Notes: generated by a model from the letters alone, not told the origin. Shown: positions 8,203 to 16,948, numbered from the stretch's first letter. The stretch: DNA of 64,000 nt from Clostridiales bacterium UBA3678 (GCA_002372935.1 DFJF01000016.1:1-64000), one strand, 5' to 3'. Made by a program: numbers and translations.

Positions 8203-10545
8203 TTACACCTCTCCTGTTGTTTCTTCTATTTTAGTTGTCATTAACTTATATAATTTAGTATCTTTAGGAAATTTATTTTTAAATGGAATAAGCGAGTTCC
8301 TAACTCTAATTAGTCCCTCGCCACTATCAACATTTGTTATATATCCTTTTTCCATTTCTGATATTTTTAAGCAATCTACTAATTTTTCTCTATCTGTTGC
8401 AGATTGATTAAGCATTATTATCAATTCGCTATTTGAAAACATTGTACTTGATTTTTCTCTTTTCAAAATTTCTTCAATATTTTGAGTAATACCTGTTGCA
8501 CAACCTCCATATTTCCTTATTCTTTTCCATAAGGTAGATATGAAGTTTGCAGTATAGTCATATTTAAAAAGCAAATATATTTCATCTATAAAAATATATG
8601 TCCTTTTTCCATCTTGTCTGTTTTTTGAAATTCTGTTTATAATGCTATCCAATATTACTAACATTCCAATTGGAAGTAATTGCTCTCCTAAGTCCATAAT
8701 ATCATAACAAATTATTCTGTTATCTGTTTCCACATTTGTTTGTTGTGCAAATGTATTTAAACTTCCTTTTGTAAATAACTCTAACCCTAGAGCAATATCT
8801 CTTGCCTCTCTTTCTTTTTGTCTTAATAATACATCTCTAAAATCATTAAGTGTTGGTGGTGTTCCTTGAAAATTCCCCTGTTCATAATATTTATAAACTT
8901 CTGTCGTACATCTGTCTATTATAGCCTCTTGAATTGGAGTTATATTTTTTAAGATTTGTTCGCATAAAGAAAGTATAAACTCTGACTTTGCAACTAATGG
9001 TTTATTATCATCATAGTCTTTATTCATATCTAAAGCATTTATATGATTATCACTTGTTGCAGATATTTTTATAACTTCTCCTCCTAGTTCTTTTATAAGT
9101 GGTTTGTACTCCGCTTCTGGATCTATAACAATAATATCTGCATCTGGCTCTCTTAATGCTATTGAAGTTATTTCTTGTTTTGCCGTGAATGATTTACCAC
9201 TACCACTAACTCCTAATATAAATGAATTTCCATTTTGTAATTGTTTTCTATCAATTAAAATCATATTTTTTGATATTACATTTTTACCATAATAAACTCC
9301 CTGCGTATCTTGAATTTCTTGTACCTTAAAAGGCATAAATACTGCTAAACTTTCTGTTGTTAATGTTCTTTTTGTATTTATTCTTTTTACACCAGATGGC
9401 ATTGCTGTACTTAATCCATCATATTGTTGATATTTCAAAGTTACTAATTGGCACATATGCTTACCTGCCGTTGATGTTAAACTCTCTGTATCATTATCTA
9501 ATTCTTCTTTACTATCAGCAGTATGCACTATTGTTAATGTTCCATAAAACATTCTTTGATCTCTTGAAGTTAAATCTTCTAACATTCCTCTACTTTCTTC
9601 TCTTTGCATTTCCATATCAAAAGGAAGAACAGCAGAAAAGTTATTGTTTTCATTTTGTCGTCTTTGCCAATTTGCAATATTAGTTTCTACTCCAAGTCTT
9701 ACCTTTTCGGCTTTTTTTATTGCCTCCTCCATTGGTACTGGTTTTATATCAATACTTAACATGATATTTTTGTTTAAATCTGTTAATTCTGATATTATAT
9801 TATCTCTTATAAAAGTAGCATATTCTTTAAGATATAATACTCTGCCGTATCTATCTCCCATTTTAAAATAATCAGACTTAAACTCAAAAGTATTTGGACA
9901 AATATAATCTTTAAAACTATGTCCTTTTCTCATACATTGTTTTAAGTCAAATTTATATAAGTCTTCTTCTCCTACTCTATAAAAGTCATAAAAAATTCTT
10001 AATCTTTCATTCAAATCTAATTCTGTAAGTTTAGAGCCTAATTTTGAAAAGTTATTTGATAACTCTGTACCTGTTCTTGAAAAATAATTTCTCGATTCTT
10101 CAAAATTCTTTTTGTCTATTGAAATTGTTAATAATTTTTCTTGTATAATTCCGTTTGAATCAATAGAATTTTTTGCAAGTATTTCATTATATTCTTTTCT
10201 ATATTCTGACAGATTATCATTTCCAACATCTAATTTCATCTTATTATCAAAATCTACTTTATTTAATTTTCTGTTTATAATTGTTAGTTTCGGATCAGAA
10301 CCACAATCTAATAAATTTAAAATACTTCCATATCCTAAAAACATTGTTTCTTTATCTTCTTGTCCTGCTACTGCATAATTAACATCTGTAAATCTAAATG
10401 TTTTTGAATATTTTTTTCTTCCTACCTCAAATGTTCCATCTTCATATACTGCCCTAATTGGTATTGCCTGTTGTACACTTCTAGGTATTTTTACTCTTTC
10501 TTTTTTTCTTCTTTTTAGAAATAACACTTTTTTTCTCCTCCTCAT
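8203..10545 (-). CDS. virB4: VirB4/TraE-type conjugation ATPase (CD1110-like)
   Basis: The 780-residue cytoplasmic ATPase powers assembly and substrate transfer of the type IV secretion channel. Walker A is ILGVSGSGKSFTAK at about 444, Walker B is TYIFIDEIYLLF at about 650, and GCATGITQNIEEIL follows, as in VirB4 proteins. The N-terminal half (about 1-430) is the VirB4 family domain. The length is normal. The start overlaps the PrgI gene by 65 bases in another frame, the usual PrgI-VirB4 coupling of Tn916/Tn1549-type elements. No frameshift is present in this gene. Confidence 0.93.
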   Translation of the reverse strand: MRRRKKVLFLKRRKKERVKIPRSVQQAIPIRAVYEDGTFEVGRKKYSKTFRFTDVNYAVAGQEDKETMFLGYGSILNLLDCGSDPKLTIINRKLNKVDFDNKMKLDVGNDNLSEYRKEYNEILAKNSIDSNGIIQEKLLTISIDKKNFEESRNYFSRTGTELSNNFSKLGSKLTELDLNERLRIFYDFYRVGEEDLYKFDLKQCMRKGHSFKDYICPNTFEFKSDYFKMGDRYGRVLYLKEYATFIRDNIISELTDLNKNIMLSIDIKPVPMEEAIKKAEKVRLGVETNIANWQRRQNENNNFSAVLPFDMEMQREESRGMLEDLTSRDQRMFYGTLTIVHTADSKEELDNDTESLTSTAGKHMCQLVTLKYQQYDGLSTAMPSGVKRINTKRTLTTESLAVFMPFKVQEIQDTQGVYYGKNVISKNMILIDRKQLQNGNSFILGVSGSGKSFTAKQEITSIALREPDADIIVIDPEAEYKPLIKELGGEVIKISATSDNHINALDMNKDYDDNKPLVAKSEFILSLCEQILKNITPIQEAIIDRCTTEVYKYYEQGNFQGTPPTLNDFRDVLLRQKEREARDIALGLELFTKGSLNTFAQQTNVETDNRIICYDIMDLGEQLLPIGMLVILDSIINRISKNRQDGKRTYIFIDEIYLLFKYDYTANFISTLWKRIRKYGGCATGITQNIEEILKREKSSTMFSNSELIIMLNQSATDREKLVDCLKISEMEKGYITNVDSGEGLIRVRNSLIPFKNKFPKDTKLYKLMTTKIEETTGEV

Positions 10546-10879
10546 CTTCTTTAATTTCTATTTTCAAAAGTTCTTCATAATAGTTTTCTGGCTTAAAGAA
10601 TAGAACTTTTGGCATCAATATCTCTGACTTAATCCACGCTATTACAAATTCTTCAGCATTCATTCCGTTGTATTTTACAAAGCCCAATACCCCAAAAGGT
10701 ACTGCTCCTAAAATACATACCCACGATAAAGTTTCTATTCCGAAATGTCCTCTTAATAAAAAATATAATAAAACTGCTACTCCACAAGCCAGAGCAGAAA
10801 AAATGAACTGTCTTAATGACAGTCCAAAGAAAACAGATTCGGTATAATTACCTATCTCTTTATTAACTTTAATCTCCAC
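10481..10879 (-). CDS. prgI: PrgI-family membrane protein of the conjugation channel
   Basis: The 132-residue product starts MEIKVNKEIGNYTESVFFGL, typical of PrgI, and has two closely spaced transmembrane helices (about 26-43 and 50-68). KYNGMNAEEFVIAWIKSEIL and a Lys-rich tail follow. PrgI (VirB3-like) pairs with VirB4. It overlaps the VirB4 start and its ATG (10879) abuts the stop of the preceding gene, so the three are co-translated. Confidence 0.85.
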   Translation of the reverse strand: MEIKVNKEIGNYTESVFFGLSLRQFIFSALACGVAVLLYFLLRGHFGIETLSWVCILGAVPFGVLGFVKYNGMNAEEFVIAWIKSEILMPKVLFFKPENYYEELLKIEIKEDEEEKKSVISKKKKKRKSKNT

Positions 10880-11757
10880 TATTTATCGCCTCCTAATACT
10901 TCTTTATTTTTCACTTTATCTTTCGTTTGTTTTTTATTTCTTTGATATTCTTCATCAACTTTATCCTTTATTTTTTCAAAACATTCTCGTAATTTTATAC
11001 TGCCTTTATTGTTAATCTTTTTATTTATATAATATACTCCTGTTCCAAAACTATAACTAATTAACCTATTATTTATAAATCCTTTTGTTGCAAGTGGTAT
11101 TTCAATACCATAATAGTTTGCTAAATATAGAAAATTATTTTGACTTACTTTCCCACCATAATAATTGCGTTCTTTATAATAATCATAATTTTTTGAAGCA
11201 ACTACATCTCCTAAATGAATTTTAGTTTTCATTTCTGCAATTTTGCTTTCAAATATTTCATTTACTATATCCATTTCTTCATTTTCTGCCTTTTCTATTT
11301 TCTGTCTTTCCTCTTGTCTTTCTCTTTCTTTTTCTTGTAAAAAGTTCTCTCTACTTGTTTTTGCTTTATCATATAAATCTGTATAGTTTTTTGAGATATA
11401 TTTAAGTTCGCACAAATTAAAATATTTATTTTTTTCAATTTTACTTATGAAGAATTTTTCAAAGTCCATTTTTTTATAAGCATTTGTTACATCATCACAA
11501 TATTCTTTTGTTTTTGGTATGGTATCATCAATGATAACACTTATAAATTTTTCAAATTTTATAGGTGCAATTCCTAATTCCCAATAAACATTATCTTTAT
11601 CTTTTATAAGCAAATCAGAATGTACCCATTCTCTTTTTGACTTTAAAACTGCAATTTCTACACCATTATAAGTTACTTTTGAAATAACTTTATTTTTATT
11701 TACAAGTTTATTATCTTCTATACACCATACATTTGCTATTTCATTTTTTTCTATCAT
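10879..11757 (-). CDS. Uncharacterised transfer-operon protein, 292 residues
   Basis: I do not recognise a family. The product has a mixed N-terminal half, a charged coiled coil at about 140-175 (ENFLQEKERERQEERQKIEK), an aromatic segment (YYKERNYYGGKVSQNNFLYL) and a Lys-rich tail. There is no signal peptide or membrane helix. It sits between the VirB6 cluster and PrgI in the same operon, with short gaps or overlaps on both sides. It is therefore probably an accessory transfer protein. Confidence 0.6.
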   Translation of the reverse strand: MIEKNEIANVWCIEDNKLVNKNKVISKVTYNGVEIAVLKSKREWVHSDLLIKDKDNVYWELGIAPIKFEKFISVIIDDTIPKTKEYCDDVTNAYKKMDFEKFFISKIEKNKYFNLCELKYISKNYTDLYDKAKTSRENFLQEKERERQEERQKIEKAENEEMDIVNEIFESKIAEMKTKIHLGDVVASKNYDYYKERNYYGGKVSQNNFLYLANYYGIEIPLATKGFINNRLISYSFGTGVYYINKKINNKGSIKLRECFEKIKDKVDEEYQRNKKQTKDKVKNKEVLGGDK

Positions 11758-11761
11758 AGAA

Positions 11762-12775
11762 TTACCTATCGTCCTTTCTTTTAGTTTTGTCTTTATATAA
11801 TTTCATAACATCTGGAACATCACATTTTACTTCATTTTCAATTTTAGTCTTCGTAATGCCATTTTCCTTACAATATTTCAAGTAATTTTGCATTCCTTTT
11901 TTGTTTTCAATTTCTTCTGGATACATTTCTTCTATATAGTTCCATACATTATAATGGACAACAAAGTCATTTGAATTAAACATCTGATAATCATTTTCTA
12001 AATATTCAAATAAATGCTCCTCATAATTAAATCTCCATTCTTCTAAAGAGCTTATTTTATCTTCTAAATTTTTCATATATGGCTTTATAAAACAAAACTT
12101 TTCAGTATTTGTATCGTACATTACTACTACTGAATTTTTAGGATTTTTGCTATTAACTAATACATATATTTCTGATAAATTTTTCGGATTGCTTATTAAA
12201 TGTTTATCCCATAAAAATTCCTCTGTTTCTTTTTGTTCTAGTAATGATTTTACCTCATCTTGTATTTTTTCTTTTACTTCTTCTAATGAATTACCTTTAT
12301 ATTTTTCATACTCTACAAAATGAGCGTGAATTTTCAAATATTCCATTGTACCAACCTTGTCGTATTTATATAGTTCTTCCATATTAAATTTGGCAAACAT
12401 AACATTACAATAATCTAGTATTTTATTTTCTAGCAATTTATCAATAATTTCTTTATCGTTTTCGCTATCAACAAGAACACAATCTGGAGTTGGTGCAGGT
12501 GGAATCACTAATTCTACACCATCTTTTGTTATTTCCTTTTCTTCTTTTGTTTCTCTATCTATCATTAAGACTTTTAAAAGTTTTGTATTTTCATAAGTGC
12601 TTACTTTCAAGTTATATTCTTTATCTTTAAATTTAAAAATTTCATTTGTATCATTTAATGCTTTTATTGTTGCCTCATAATCATTTTCTGTTAGATAACT
12701 ATAAGAATTTAAAAATTCTTCTTTGCTTAATTCATAAAAGTCCCTCATTTTTTCTTCATCATTTATAAAATCCAT
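11762..12775 (-). CDS. Uncharacterised transfer-operon protein, 337 residues
   Basis: This soluble acidic protein has no signal peptide and no family I recognise. A short proline segment (VIPPAPTPDC at about 90) precedes an alpha-rich second half. It lies between VirB6 and the 292-residue protein with gaps of 4-15 bases, so it is part of the transfer operon. Composition and codon use match the neighbours. Confidence 0.6.
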   Translation of the reverse strand: MDFINDEEKMRDFYELSKEEFLNSYSYLTENDYEATIKALNDTNEIFKFKDKEYNLKVSTYENTKLLKVLMIDRETKEEKEITKDGVELVIPPAPTPDCVLVDSENDKEIIDKLLENKILDYCNVMFAKFNMEELYKYDKVGTMEYLKIHAHFVEYEKYKGNSLEEVKEKIQDEVKSLLEQKETEEFLWDKHLISNPKNLSEIYVLVNSKNPKNSVVVMYDTNTEKFCFIKPYMKNLEDKISSLEEWRFNYEEHLFEYLENDYQMFNSNDFVVHYNVWNYIEEMYPEEIENKKGMQNYLKYCKENGITKTKIENEVKCDVPDVMKLYKDKTKRKDDR

Positions 12776-12790
12776 ATTTTCACAACCTTT

Positions 12791-13048
12791 CTATAATCCC
12801 ATCATTTCACGAACAACTCTGTCTGATGCCTTTACCGTACCTACTAAAACTAGCATATTAAAGACTAATTCTCCTACATAACTCCATACTTGATTAACTG
12901 CTTGTGCAGAAGTATCTACCGATGGTGGAGAACTTGCAAACAGAGAAAATATAATACACGCTAATACTATAATTGCTCCCTCTAAACATACTGCACAATA
13001 TCCTTTTAAAAAACTTTTTCCAACTTGTTGTGTAGGCTCTCCGTCCAA
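12791..13048 (-). CDS. VirB6/TrbL-like channel protein, segment 3 of 3
   Basis: This frame supplies the C-terminal part: GEPTQQVGKSFLKGYCAVCL, EGAIIVLACIIFSLFAS (a membrane helix) and a last helix VGELVFNMLVLVGTVKASDR. It is reached from segment 2 by skipping the C of the CGG codon at 13041-13043, giving STFGGEPTQQVG. The apparent ATG at 13048 lies within an overlapping frame and lacks a ribosome site. Confidence 0.75.
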   Translation of the reverse strand: MDGEPTQQVGKSFLKGYCAVCLEGAIIVLACIIFSLFASSPPSVDTSAQAVNQVWSYVGELVFNMLVLVGTVKASDRVVREMMGL

Positions 13049-13148
13049 AAGTAGATAGTGGTATTGGTGCTAATGCCGTGTATAAATACATTTTGAAAAA
13101 TCTACCATAGACAGTTAATATCATTATAAATGATAGAATTGTAATCAA
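12894..13148 (-). CDS. VirB6/TrbL-like channel protein, segment 2 of 3
   Basis: Only the first ~35 codons of this frame are meaningful: ITILSFIMILTVYGRFFKMY (a membrane helix) and LYTALAPIPLSTFG, the most conserved block of this family. The rest of the frame is out-of-phase sequence. It is entered from segment 1 by skipping a C at 13156-13158 and left by a second skip at 13041-13043. Confidence 0.75.
   Translation of the reverse strand: MITILSFIMILTVYGRFFKMYLYTALAPIPLSTFGRRAYTTSWKKFFKRILCSMFRGSNYSISVYYIFSVCKFSTIGRYFCTSS
13041..13043 (-). other. CGG +1 frameshift site 2 in the virB6-like gene
   Basis: The zero-frame reading is TTT GGA CGG AGA GCC. Skipping the C gives GGA GGA GAG CCT, encoding G-G-E-P and linking LSTFG to GEPTQQVG. 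Confidence 0.8.
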
Positions 13149-13629
13149 AAGTCCACCGAATTAAAGTAACTGCCCATAATGGAATACTCTCAAAAAAGCC
13201 ACAAGATTCAATAGTTTCTATCATTTCTTGTGGTAATGCTGTTTGTGTTGCATTTCCTAGTCCTGCCGTCTGCATTATTGTCTGCATAACACCCTGTACT
13301 ATTTTAAATATTGATAGCATTAGTTCAAGCCCATAAGTTATTACTGCTTTTGCTAGTGCAAATCTTACAAAAAGTTTTACAACTTGTTCTGGCTTTTTTA
13401 CTTCTGCAAAACTGCCACAAGTTTTTACAACACCAATTAAAAAGAATATCACAAGTAAAGCCAAGCCTATTGCTTGTACTGCTCCATTTATATTTACAAT
13501 TACATTCCAAATACTGCCACCTTTAAATTGTTCTGGACTTTGTGTTATAAGTGTCCATATTTCATTTAATTTTCCATTCCAAGTATCAAGTGCATTTTGT
13601 AAATTTCCTACTACCCAATTATCTGACAT
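13102..13629 (-). CDS. VirB6/TrbL-like channel protein, segment 1 of 3
   Basis: With two +1 shifts, 12791-13629 encodes 278 residues, the expected size for the polytopic VirB6-like protein of Tn1549-type elements. This segment has the N-terminal periplasmic helix (VVGNLQNALDTWNGKLNEIW), membrane helices at about 50-70 (VQAIGLALLVIFFLIGVVKT) and about 90-115, and QTALPQEMIETIESCGFFES. In zero frame it diverges at VTLIRWTFDYNS; with the shift it reads VTLIGGLLITILSF. It lies between the Maff2-like pilin and PrgI/VirB4 genes and has a GGAGG ribosome site. Confidence 0.85.
   Translation of the reverse strand: MSDNWVVGNLQNALDTWNGKLNEIWTLITQSPEQFKGGSIWNVIVNINGAVQAIGLALLVIFFLIGVVKTCGSFAEVKKPEQVVKLFVRFALAKAVITYGLELMLSIFKIVQGVMQTIMQTAGLGNATQTALPQEMIETIESCGFFESIPLWAVTLIRWTFDYNSIIYNDINCLW
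13156..13158 (-). other. CGG +1 frameshift site 1 in the virB6-like gene
   Basis: The zero-frame reading is TTA ATT CGG TGG ACT. Skipping the C gives ATT GGT GGA CTT TTG, encoding I-G-G-L-L and restoring a membrane helix. Confidence 0.8.
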
Positions 13630-13656
13630 TCCTTTATCGCCTCCTTATACAATTTT

Positions 13657-13684
13657 AGGCAAGTCCTTTTATTAGAACTTGCCT
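13657..13684. terminator. Hairpin between the pilin and virB6-like genes
   Basis: AGGCAAGT and ACTTGCCT form a stem around an A+T-rich loop. On the minus strand it follows the Maff2-like stop and precedes the VirB6-like ribosome site. The T-run is stronger on the plus strand. It is more likely an mRNA-stabilising or attenuating hairpin that sets pilin excess than a full stop. Confidence 0.5.
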
Positions 13685-13695
13685 ATTTTTTCTTT

Positions 13696-14040
13696 TTATC
13701 CTCCAGTAATTAGGTCTAATATTTCTTTTGCAAATGTTATTATTACTCCCCCTGCAACAGTAAGGAAACCATTTGCTCTTTGACTTGCATCGTGACTTTT
13801 TAGTGCTAATCCAACTTGCACAATTCCCCAACCTAGTAATATCATTCCTATTGCTCTTATAATTCCAAAGATAAATGTTGATAAATTATTTATAACACTT
13901 AATGGATCATTGGCTGCGAAAACATTACTTGCTTGTACTACATTTAAAGCAATTACATACCCACCTATAAAGGCTACTTTTCTTAAAATCTTACTAATTT
14001 TCATTTTCTTTGTTACTTTCTTTTTTTCTTTCATTTTCAA
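13696..14040 (-). CDS. Maff2/VirB2-like small membrane protein (conjugative pilin candidate)
   Basis: The 114-residue product has a basic N-terminus and a long hydrophobic signal-like segment (about 25-43, ending at NVFAAND). Two further membrane helices follow (about 55-77 and 88-107): FIFGIIRAIGMILLGWGIVQ and GFLTVAGGVIITFAKEILDL. The SHDASQRANG loop and position between TraG and VirB6 are typical of Maff2 proteins of Tn1549-type elements. The start overlaps the end of TraG by 47 bases. Confidence 0.85.
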   Translation of the reverse strand: MKMKEKKKVTKKMKISKILRKVAFIGGYVIALNVVQASNVFAANDPLSVINNLSTFIFGIIRAIGMILLGWGIVQVGLALKSHDASQRANGFLTVAGGVIITFAKEILDLITGG

Positions 14041-14440
14041 AATCCTCCATTTTTATATAATTTTCAATATCTTCCTCTGAAAGAAGTTCATAAGTTATAT
14101 TTTCTATTTCTTTCATTTCATCTTTTGTATCTTTTAATTTACTTAAATCTTCTAAAGTTAATGTGTCTATTGTTCCTGTTGCTCTATCTACTACTCCGTG
14201 TTCATAAAATTCTGCATTTCCATCTGCAGTATATTTAACATTAGGGTGTTTTAAAATGTCATATTTCAAATCTACAACTGGCTTTTCTCCTCTTATTAAG
14301 AGAATAGCCTTTTCATTCGGTAGCATTCTAACTTCATCTGCAGTTAAAAGTTCTCTACCTGTTTGTTGATAGTTTGTTGAATAATTCCCACTATGTCCTG
14401 ATGATTTTCCAAAAGTGTTTGTATCTATTGTTTCTTTGCC
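13994..14440 (-). CDS. traG: TraG/VirD4 coupling protein, C-terminal segment (after four +1 shifts)
   Basis: The frame entered at the GGC codon at 14440 encodes GKETIDTNTFGKSSGHSGNY, then RELLTADEVRMLPNEKAILL and IRGEKPVVDLKYDILKHPNV, the standard end of VirD4-type coupling proteins, with a Glu/Asn-rich tail. An ATG at 14326 within this segment gives the impression of an independent 110-residue gene, but it has no ribosome site and sits in the middle of the conserved domain. Confidence 0.8.
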   Translation of the reverse strand, partial: GKETIDTNTFGKSSGHSGNYSTNYQQTGRELLTADEVRMLPNEKAILLIRGEKPVVDLKYDILKHPNVKYTADGNAEFYEHGVVDRATGTIDTLTLEDLSKLKDTKDEMKEIENITYELLSEEDIENYIKMEDFENERKKESNKENEN

Positions 14441-14515
14441 GTAAAAGTTCTGTTACATATTTGTGTGTACTTTGCTCATTTCCGACCTAAATATAAAAAC
14501 TCATCACAATTTCCG
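14439..14515 (-). other. Cluster of three CGG +1 frameshift sites in traG
   Basis: CGG lies in the successive reading frames at 14513-14515 (GTA CGG AAA), 14482-14484 (GGT CGG AAA) and 14439-14441 (TTA CGG CAA). Skipping each C gives SIVGNCDEFLYLGG, then NEQSTHKYVTELLGKETIDT, an uninterrupted match to the family. Any one or two skips alone lead to a quick stop. Confidence 0.8.
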
Positions 14516-15448
14516 TACTATTGATTCCCATTGTTTTTCAAATAGTGCTTTTAATTGTGATAAGTTTTGTAAAATTATAGAAACAAATACATTTCTTGAA
14601 CGCATTACACTTAATATTTTGTCAAAATCATCTGGCAATGCAACATTTGCAAACTCGTCCATTAAAAAATGTACTGGCATTGGCAATGCTCCTTTGTATT
14701 TATTGTCTGCTCTATAAAATGCGTTTTGAAATATCTGTGTATATAAAATGCTAACTAAAAAATTATAAGATGTATTACTATCTGGAATAACAGCAAATAC
14801 ACAAATTTTCTCCTCTCCTAATTTATCTAGTTCTAATTCATCTGTCATTGTTAAACTTGCTATTTCATCAATATTAAATTTTTCTAGTTTTGAAGATAAT
14901 GTAACTTGAATTGATTTTAAAGTTCTTCCTGCTCCACTATGATAATCTTTATAATACTTTACTGCTATATGGTCTGGATTTCTATATTCTAACCTTTTAA
15001 ATAAAATATCAAGTGGACTTTCATAATCTTCATCATCTTCTTTAGGTTTTCCTGCTCTTAACATTTCTCCTACTGTTGCAAAGTTCTGTTCATCTTCTGG
15101 TGCTTCATATTTTAGATAAAATATAAGTGCAGATAATAACATTTGTGCAGCAATGTCCCAGAATGGATCTGATGGGCTACTTCCTTTTGGTGTTGTACTT
15201 TTAAATAAATTAGATACAAGTTTTTGCACATCATTGTCATCTTGTATATATTTAAAAGGATTATAGCAATGACTTAATTTAGGTGTAACTAAATCTAAAA
15301 CTTTTACTTTATAACCCTCTTTTTCTAGTAAATGTCCTGTATCTCTTAAAATTTCCCCTTTAGGATCTAATACTACAAATGAGCAATTACATTGCATTAT
15401 ATTAGGTTTAACAAAAAATCTTGTTTTTCCTGCTCCGACTTCCACCAC
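14504..15448 (-). CDS. traG: TraG/VirD4 coupling protein, middle segment
   Basis: This segment holds most of the ATPase domain: GAGKTRFFVKPNIMQCNCSF (second half of Walker A), VVLDPKGEILRDTG, LVTPKLSHCYNPFKYI, the Walker B-like VHFLMDEFANVALPDDFDK and VSIILQNLSQLKALFEKQWE. The initiator-like ATG at 15448 lies upstream of the Walker A join but is out of phase there. Zero frame ends as SIVRKL at the CGG of 14513. Confidence 0.85.
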   Translation of the reverse strand: MVEVGAGKTRFFVKPNIMQCNCSFVVLDPKGEILRDTGHLLEKEGYKVKVLDLVTPKLSHCYNPFKYIQDDNDVQKLVSNLFKSTTPKGSSPSDPFWDIAAQMLLSALIFYLKYEAPEDEQNFATVGEMLRAGKPKEDDEDYESPLDILFKRLEYRNPDHIAVKYYKDYHSGAGRTLKSIQVTLSSKLEKFNIDEIASLTMTDELELDKLGEEKICVFAVIPDSNTSYNFLVSILYTQIFQNAFYRADNKYKGALPMPVHFLMDEFANVALPDDFDKILSVMRSRNVFVSIILQNLSQLKALFEKQWESIVRKL

Positions 15449-15896
15449 AAACTAGAGTATTTAGGTTTCTTCTATGTTTTTGTGCTTTTAGTCCTATCTT
15501 TACATTTTGAGTTAATAATTTGTTTTGTGTTTCTGGCTTTTGCATATATTTTTTATTAACTTGTTTTGCATTGCCCCATACTGCTGAGCCGTATTCTTCG
15601 CCTCTCCTGTAATTTCTTCTAGTTGATAAATATATTCCTATTCCCAGAGCGTAAGCACATAAAAAAATAAAGACAGTTTTTACACTATCTTTGCAAAATT
15701 CTATATTATATGGCTCATTCATTTTTTCTGGTAATTTTGAAATAATTTCTACTATTCCACCACTTATATATGGTGCTATTAGTAGTGCCAACCATACTAT
15801 TACAATTCCTCCAAAACAAATTAAAACAATGTTAGTTTTATCTTTCATCTCTATCTTTATCCTTTTTAAATAGAGATTTCTTTTTTGTTGGGGCAT
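15408..15896 (-). CDS. traG: TraG/VirD4 coupling protein, N-terminal segment
   Basis: The entire gene spans 13994-15896 and encodes 632 residues if four C residues are skipped, the normal size of a Tn1549-type VirD4 coupling protein. This segment contains two membrane helices (about 21-42 and 69-88), YGSAVWGNAKQVNKKYM, LLTQNVKIGLKAQKHRRN and the first half of Walker A (NTLVCGGS). In zero frame Walker A reads GGSRSRKNK and stops; with the shift it is GGSGAGKTRF. TraG brings the relaxase-DNA complex to the channel. Confidence 0.85.
   Translation of the reverse strand: MPQQKRNLYLKRIKIEMKDKTNIVLICFGGIVIVWLALLIAPYISGGIVEIISKLPEKMNEPYNIEFCKDSVKTVFIFLCAYALGIGIYLSTRRNYRRGEEYGSAVWGNAKQVNKKYMQKPETQNKLLTQNVKIGLKAQKHRRNLNTLVCGGSRSRKNKIFC
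15435..15437 (-). other. CGG +1 frameshift site inside traG Walker A
   Basis: The zero-frame reading is GGA AGT CGG AGC AGG AAA. Skipping the C gives AGT GGA GCA GGA AAA ACA, encoding S-G-A-G-K-T, the nucleotide-binding P-loop. Confidence 0.85.
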
Positions 15897-16038
15897 CTAT
15901 AACTTTTTGCAATATTTCTGTTATAAATTCATCATCTTTTTGTTCTTGTATCATTTTAGTTCTCATATCATTTATAATATTTACTATTGCTCTATGTTCG
16001 TACTGGTCAAGTTCTACAACTCTTTTTTCTTCACTCAT
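15838..16038 (-). CDS. Small acidic/basic protein upstream of TraG, 66 residues
   Basis: The product is MSEEKRVVELDQYEHRAIVN followed by a helical middle and a Lys/Asp-rich tail (FKKDKDRDER). I cannot assign a family. It overlaps the TraG start by 59 bases and follows the ArdC-like gene, a position where Tn1549-type elements usually have a small uncharacterised protein. Confidence 0.6.
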   Translation of the reverse strand: MSEEKRVVELDQYEHRAIVNIINDMRTKMIQEQKDDEFITEILQKVIDAPTKKKSLFKKDKDRDER

Positions 16039-16048
16039 TCCTCTATGC

Positions 16049-16948
16049 CTACCTTTCTGGAACTGTCTTATTTTTTTCCTTACTGCTCATCTCAAAATAG
16101 TCTAACATTCTTGAATTTACTTTCTCAAAATTATCTCTAATTTTATCTAGTTCCATTCTTATTCCTTTTCCTTCTTTTTGGCTAGTTATTTCACTAGGTA
16201 AATCGTTAAAAGCATAATTTGATACATCAATTCCATACTTTTTACAAATCATATAAGAAGTACAATAACTAATAAAATAATTCATATTGCTTTCTTCTTG
16301 GTCTTTTAATTCAATGTTTCCCATTTCTTGTGATAATGTTTGAAACAATGTTTCTCTGTCCATATCTCTACAAACATATAATTTATTTTCACTTTTATTA
16401 TATTCTGAACCTATTTGTCCACTTGGTAATTTTTCTACTGCCTCTCTTGGAACATCACAATTATGCAAAAGTGCTTTTAATAATACTCTATCTCCATAAT
16501 TTATAGTAGTTTCTTGTTTTGGTGCATTTGTTTGAGATATATCAAATACAACTTTTGGATTATAATAAGTTCTTCCATTACTTTTACTTGGCTCAAGTAT
16601 TTTTATTCCTTTAGGGTTTTCATTTAATTCTACACCTTTTTCTAGCCACGAATTTTTATCTTTAATATTGGTACTTTCTGGTGCTTTTTCTAATATTACT
16701 AAACTATTTCCAACTGAATATTTTGAAAATCTGCTTTGAATGTCTAAATACTCTCTAAACTTTTCGCCATCATTTCCAACTATTTTTGCCATTCTATCCA
16801 TTGTGTTGTAAATATCTTGTCTATCTTTATTTTGTTGTTCTTTCCAATTGTTTTGCCTTTTAGTATTATATTGAGTATTATAATTTTTACTTGAATTATT
16901 ATTGCCTCTAGTACCTAATATTTCATCTACCTCATCAACTTCTTTCAT
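16049..16948 (-). CDS. ArdC-like ssDNA-binding domain protein
   Basis: The 299-residue product has an N-terminal Asn/Gln-rich segment to about 45. An ArdC-type domain follows: FREYLDIQSRFSKYSVGNSL, VILEKAPESTNIKDKNSWLE and KGIKILEPS. The C-terminal half (about 150-280) has a helical fold with an inactive-looking metallopeptidase-like segment (LFQTLSQEMGNIEL). ArdC-like domains bind single-stranded DNA during conjugative entry. The start overlaps the PcfB gene by 4 bases (ATGA type). Confidence 0.75.
   Translation of the reverse strand: MKEVDEVDEILGTRGNNNSSKNYNTQYNTKRQNNWKEQQNKDRQDIYNTMDRMAKIVGNDGEKFREYLDIQSRFSKYSVGNSLVILEKAPESTNIKDKNSWLEKGVELNENPKGIKILEPSKSNGRTYYNPKVVFDISQTNAPKQETTINYGDRVLLKALLHNCDVPREAVEKLPSGQIGSEYNKSENKLYVCRDMDRETLFQTLSQEMGNIELKDQEESNMNYFISYCTSYMICKKYGIDVSNYAFNDLPSEITSQKEGKGIRMELDKIRDNFEKVNSRMLDYFEMSSKEKNKTVPER

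Noticed and set aside
13994..14326. A separate 110-residue gene starting at ATG 14326.
   Set aside because: It is the C-terminus of TraG; the ATG lies within a conserved block and has no ribosome site.
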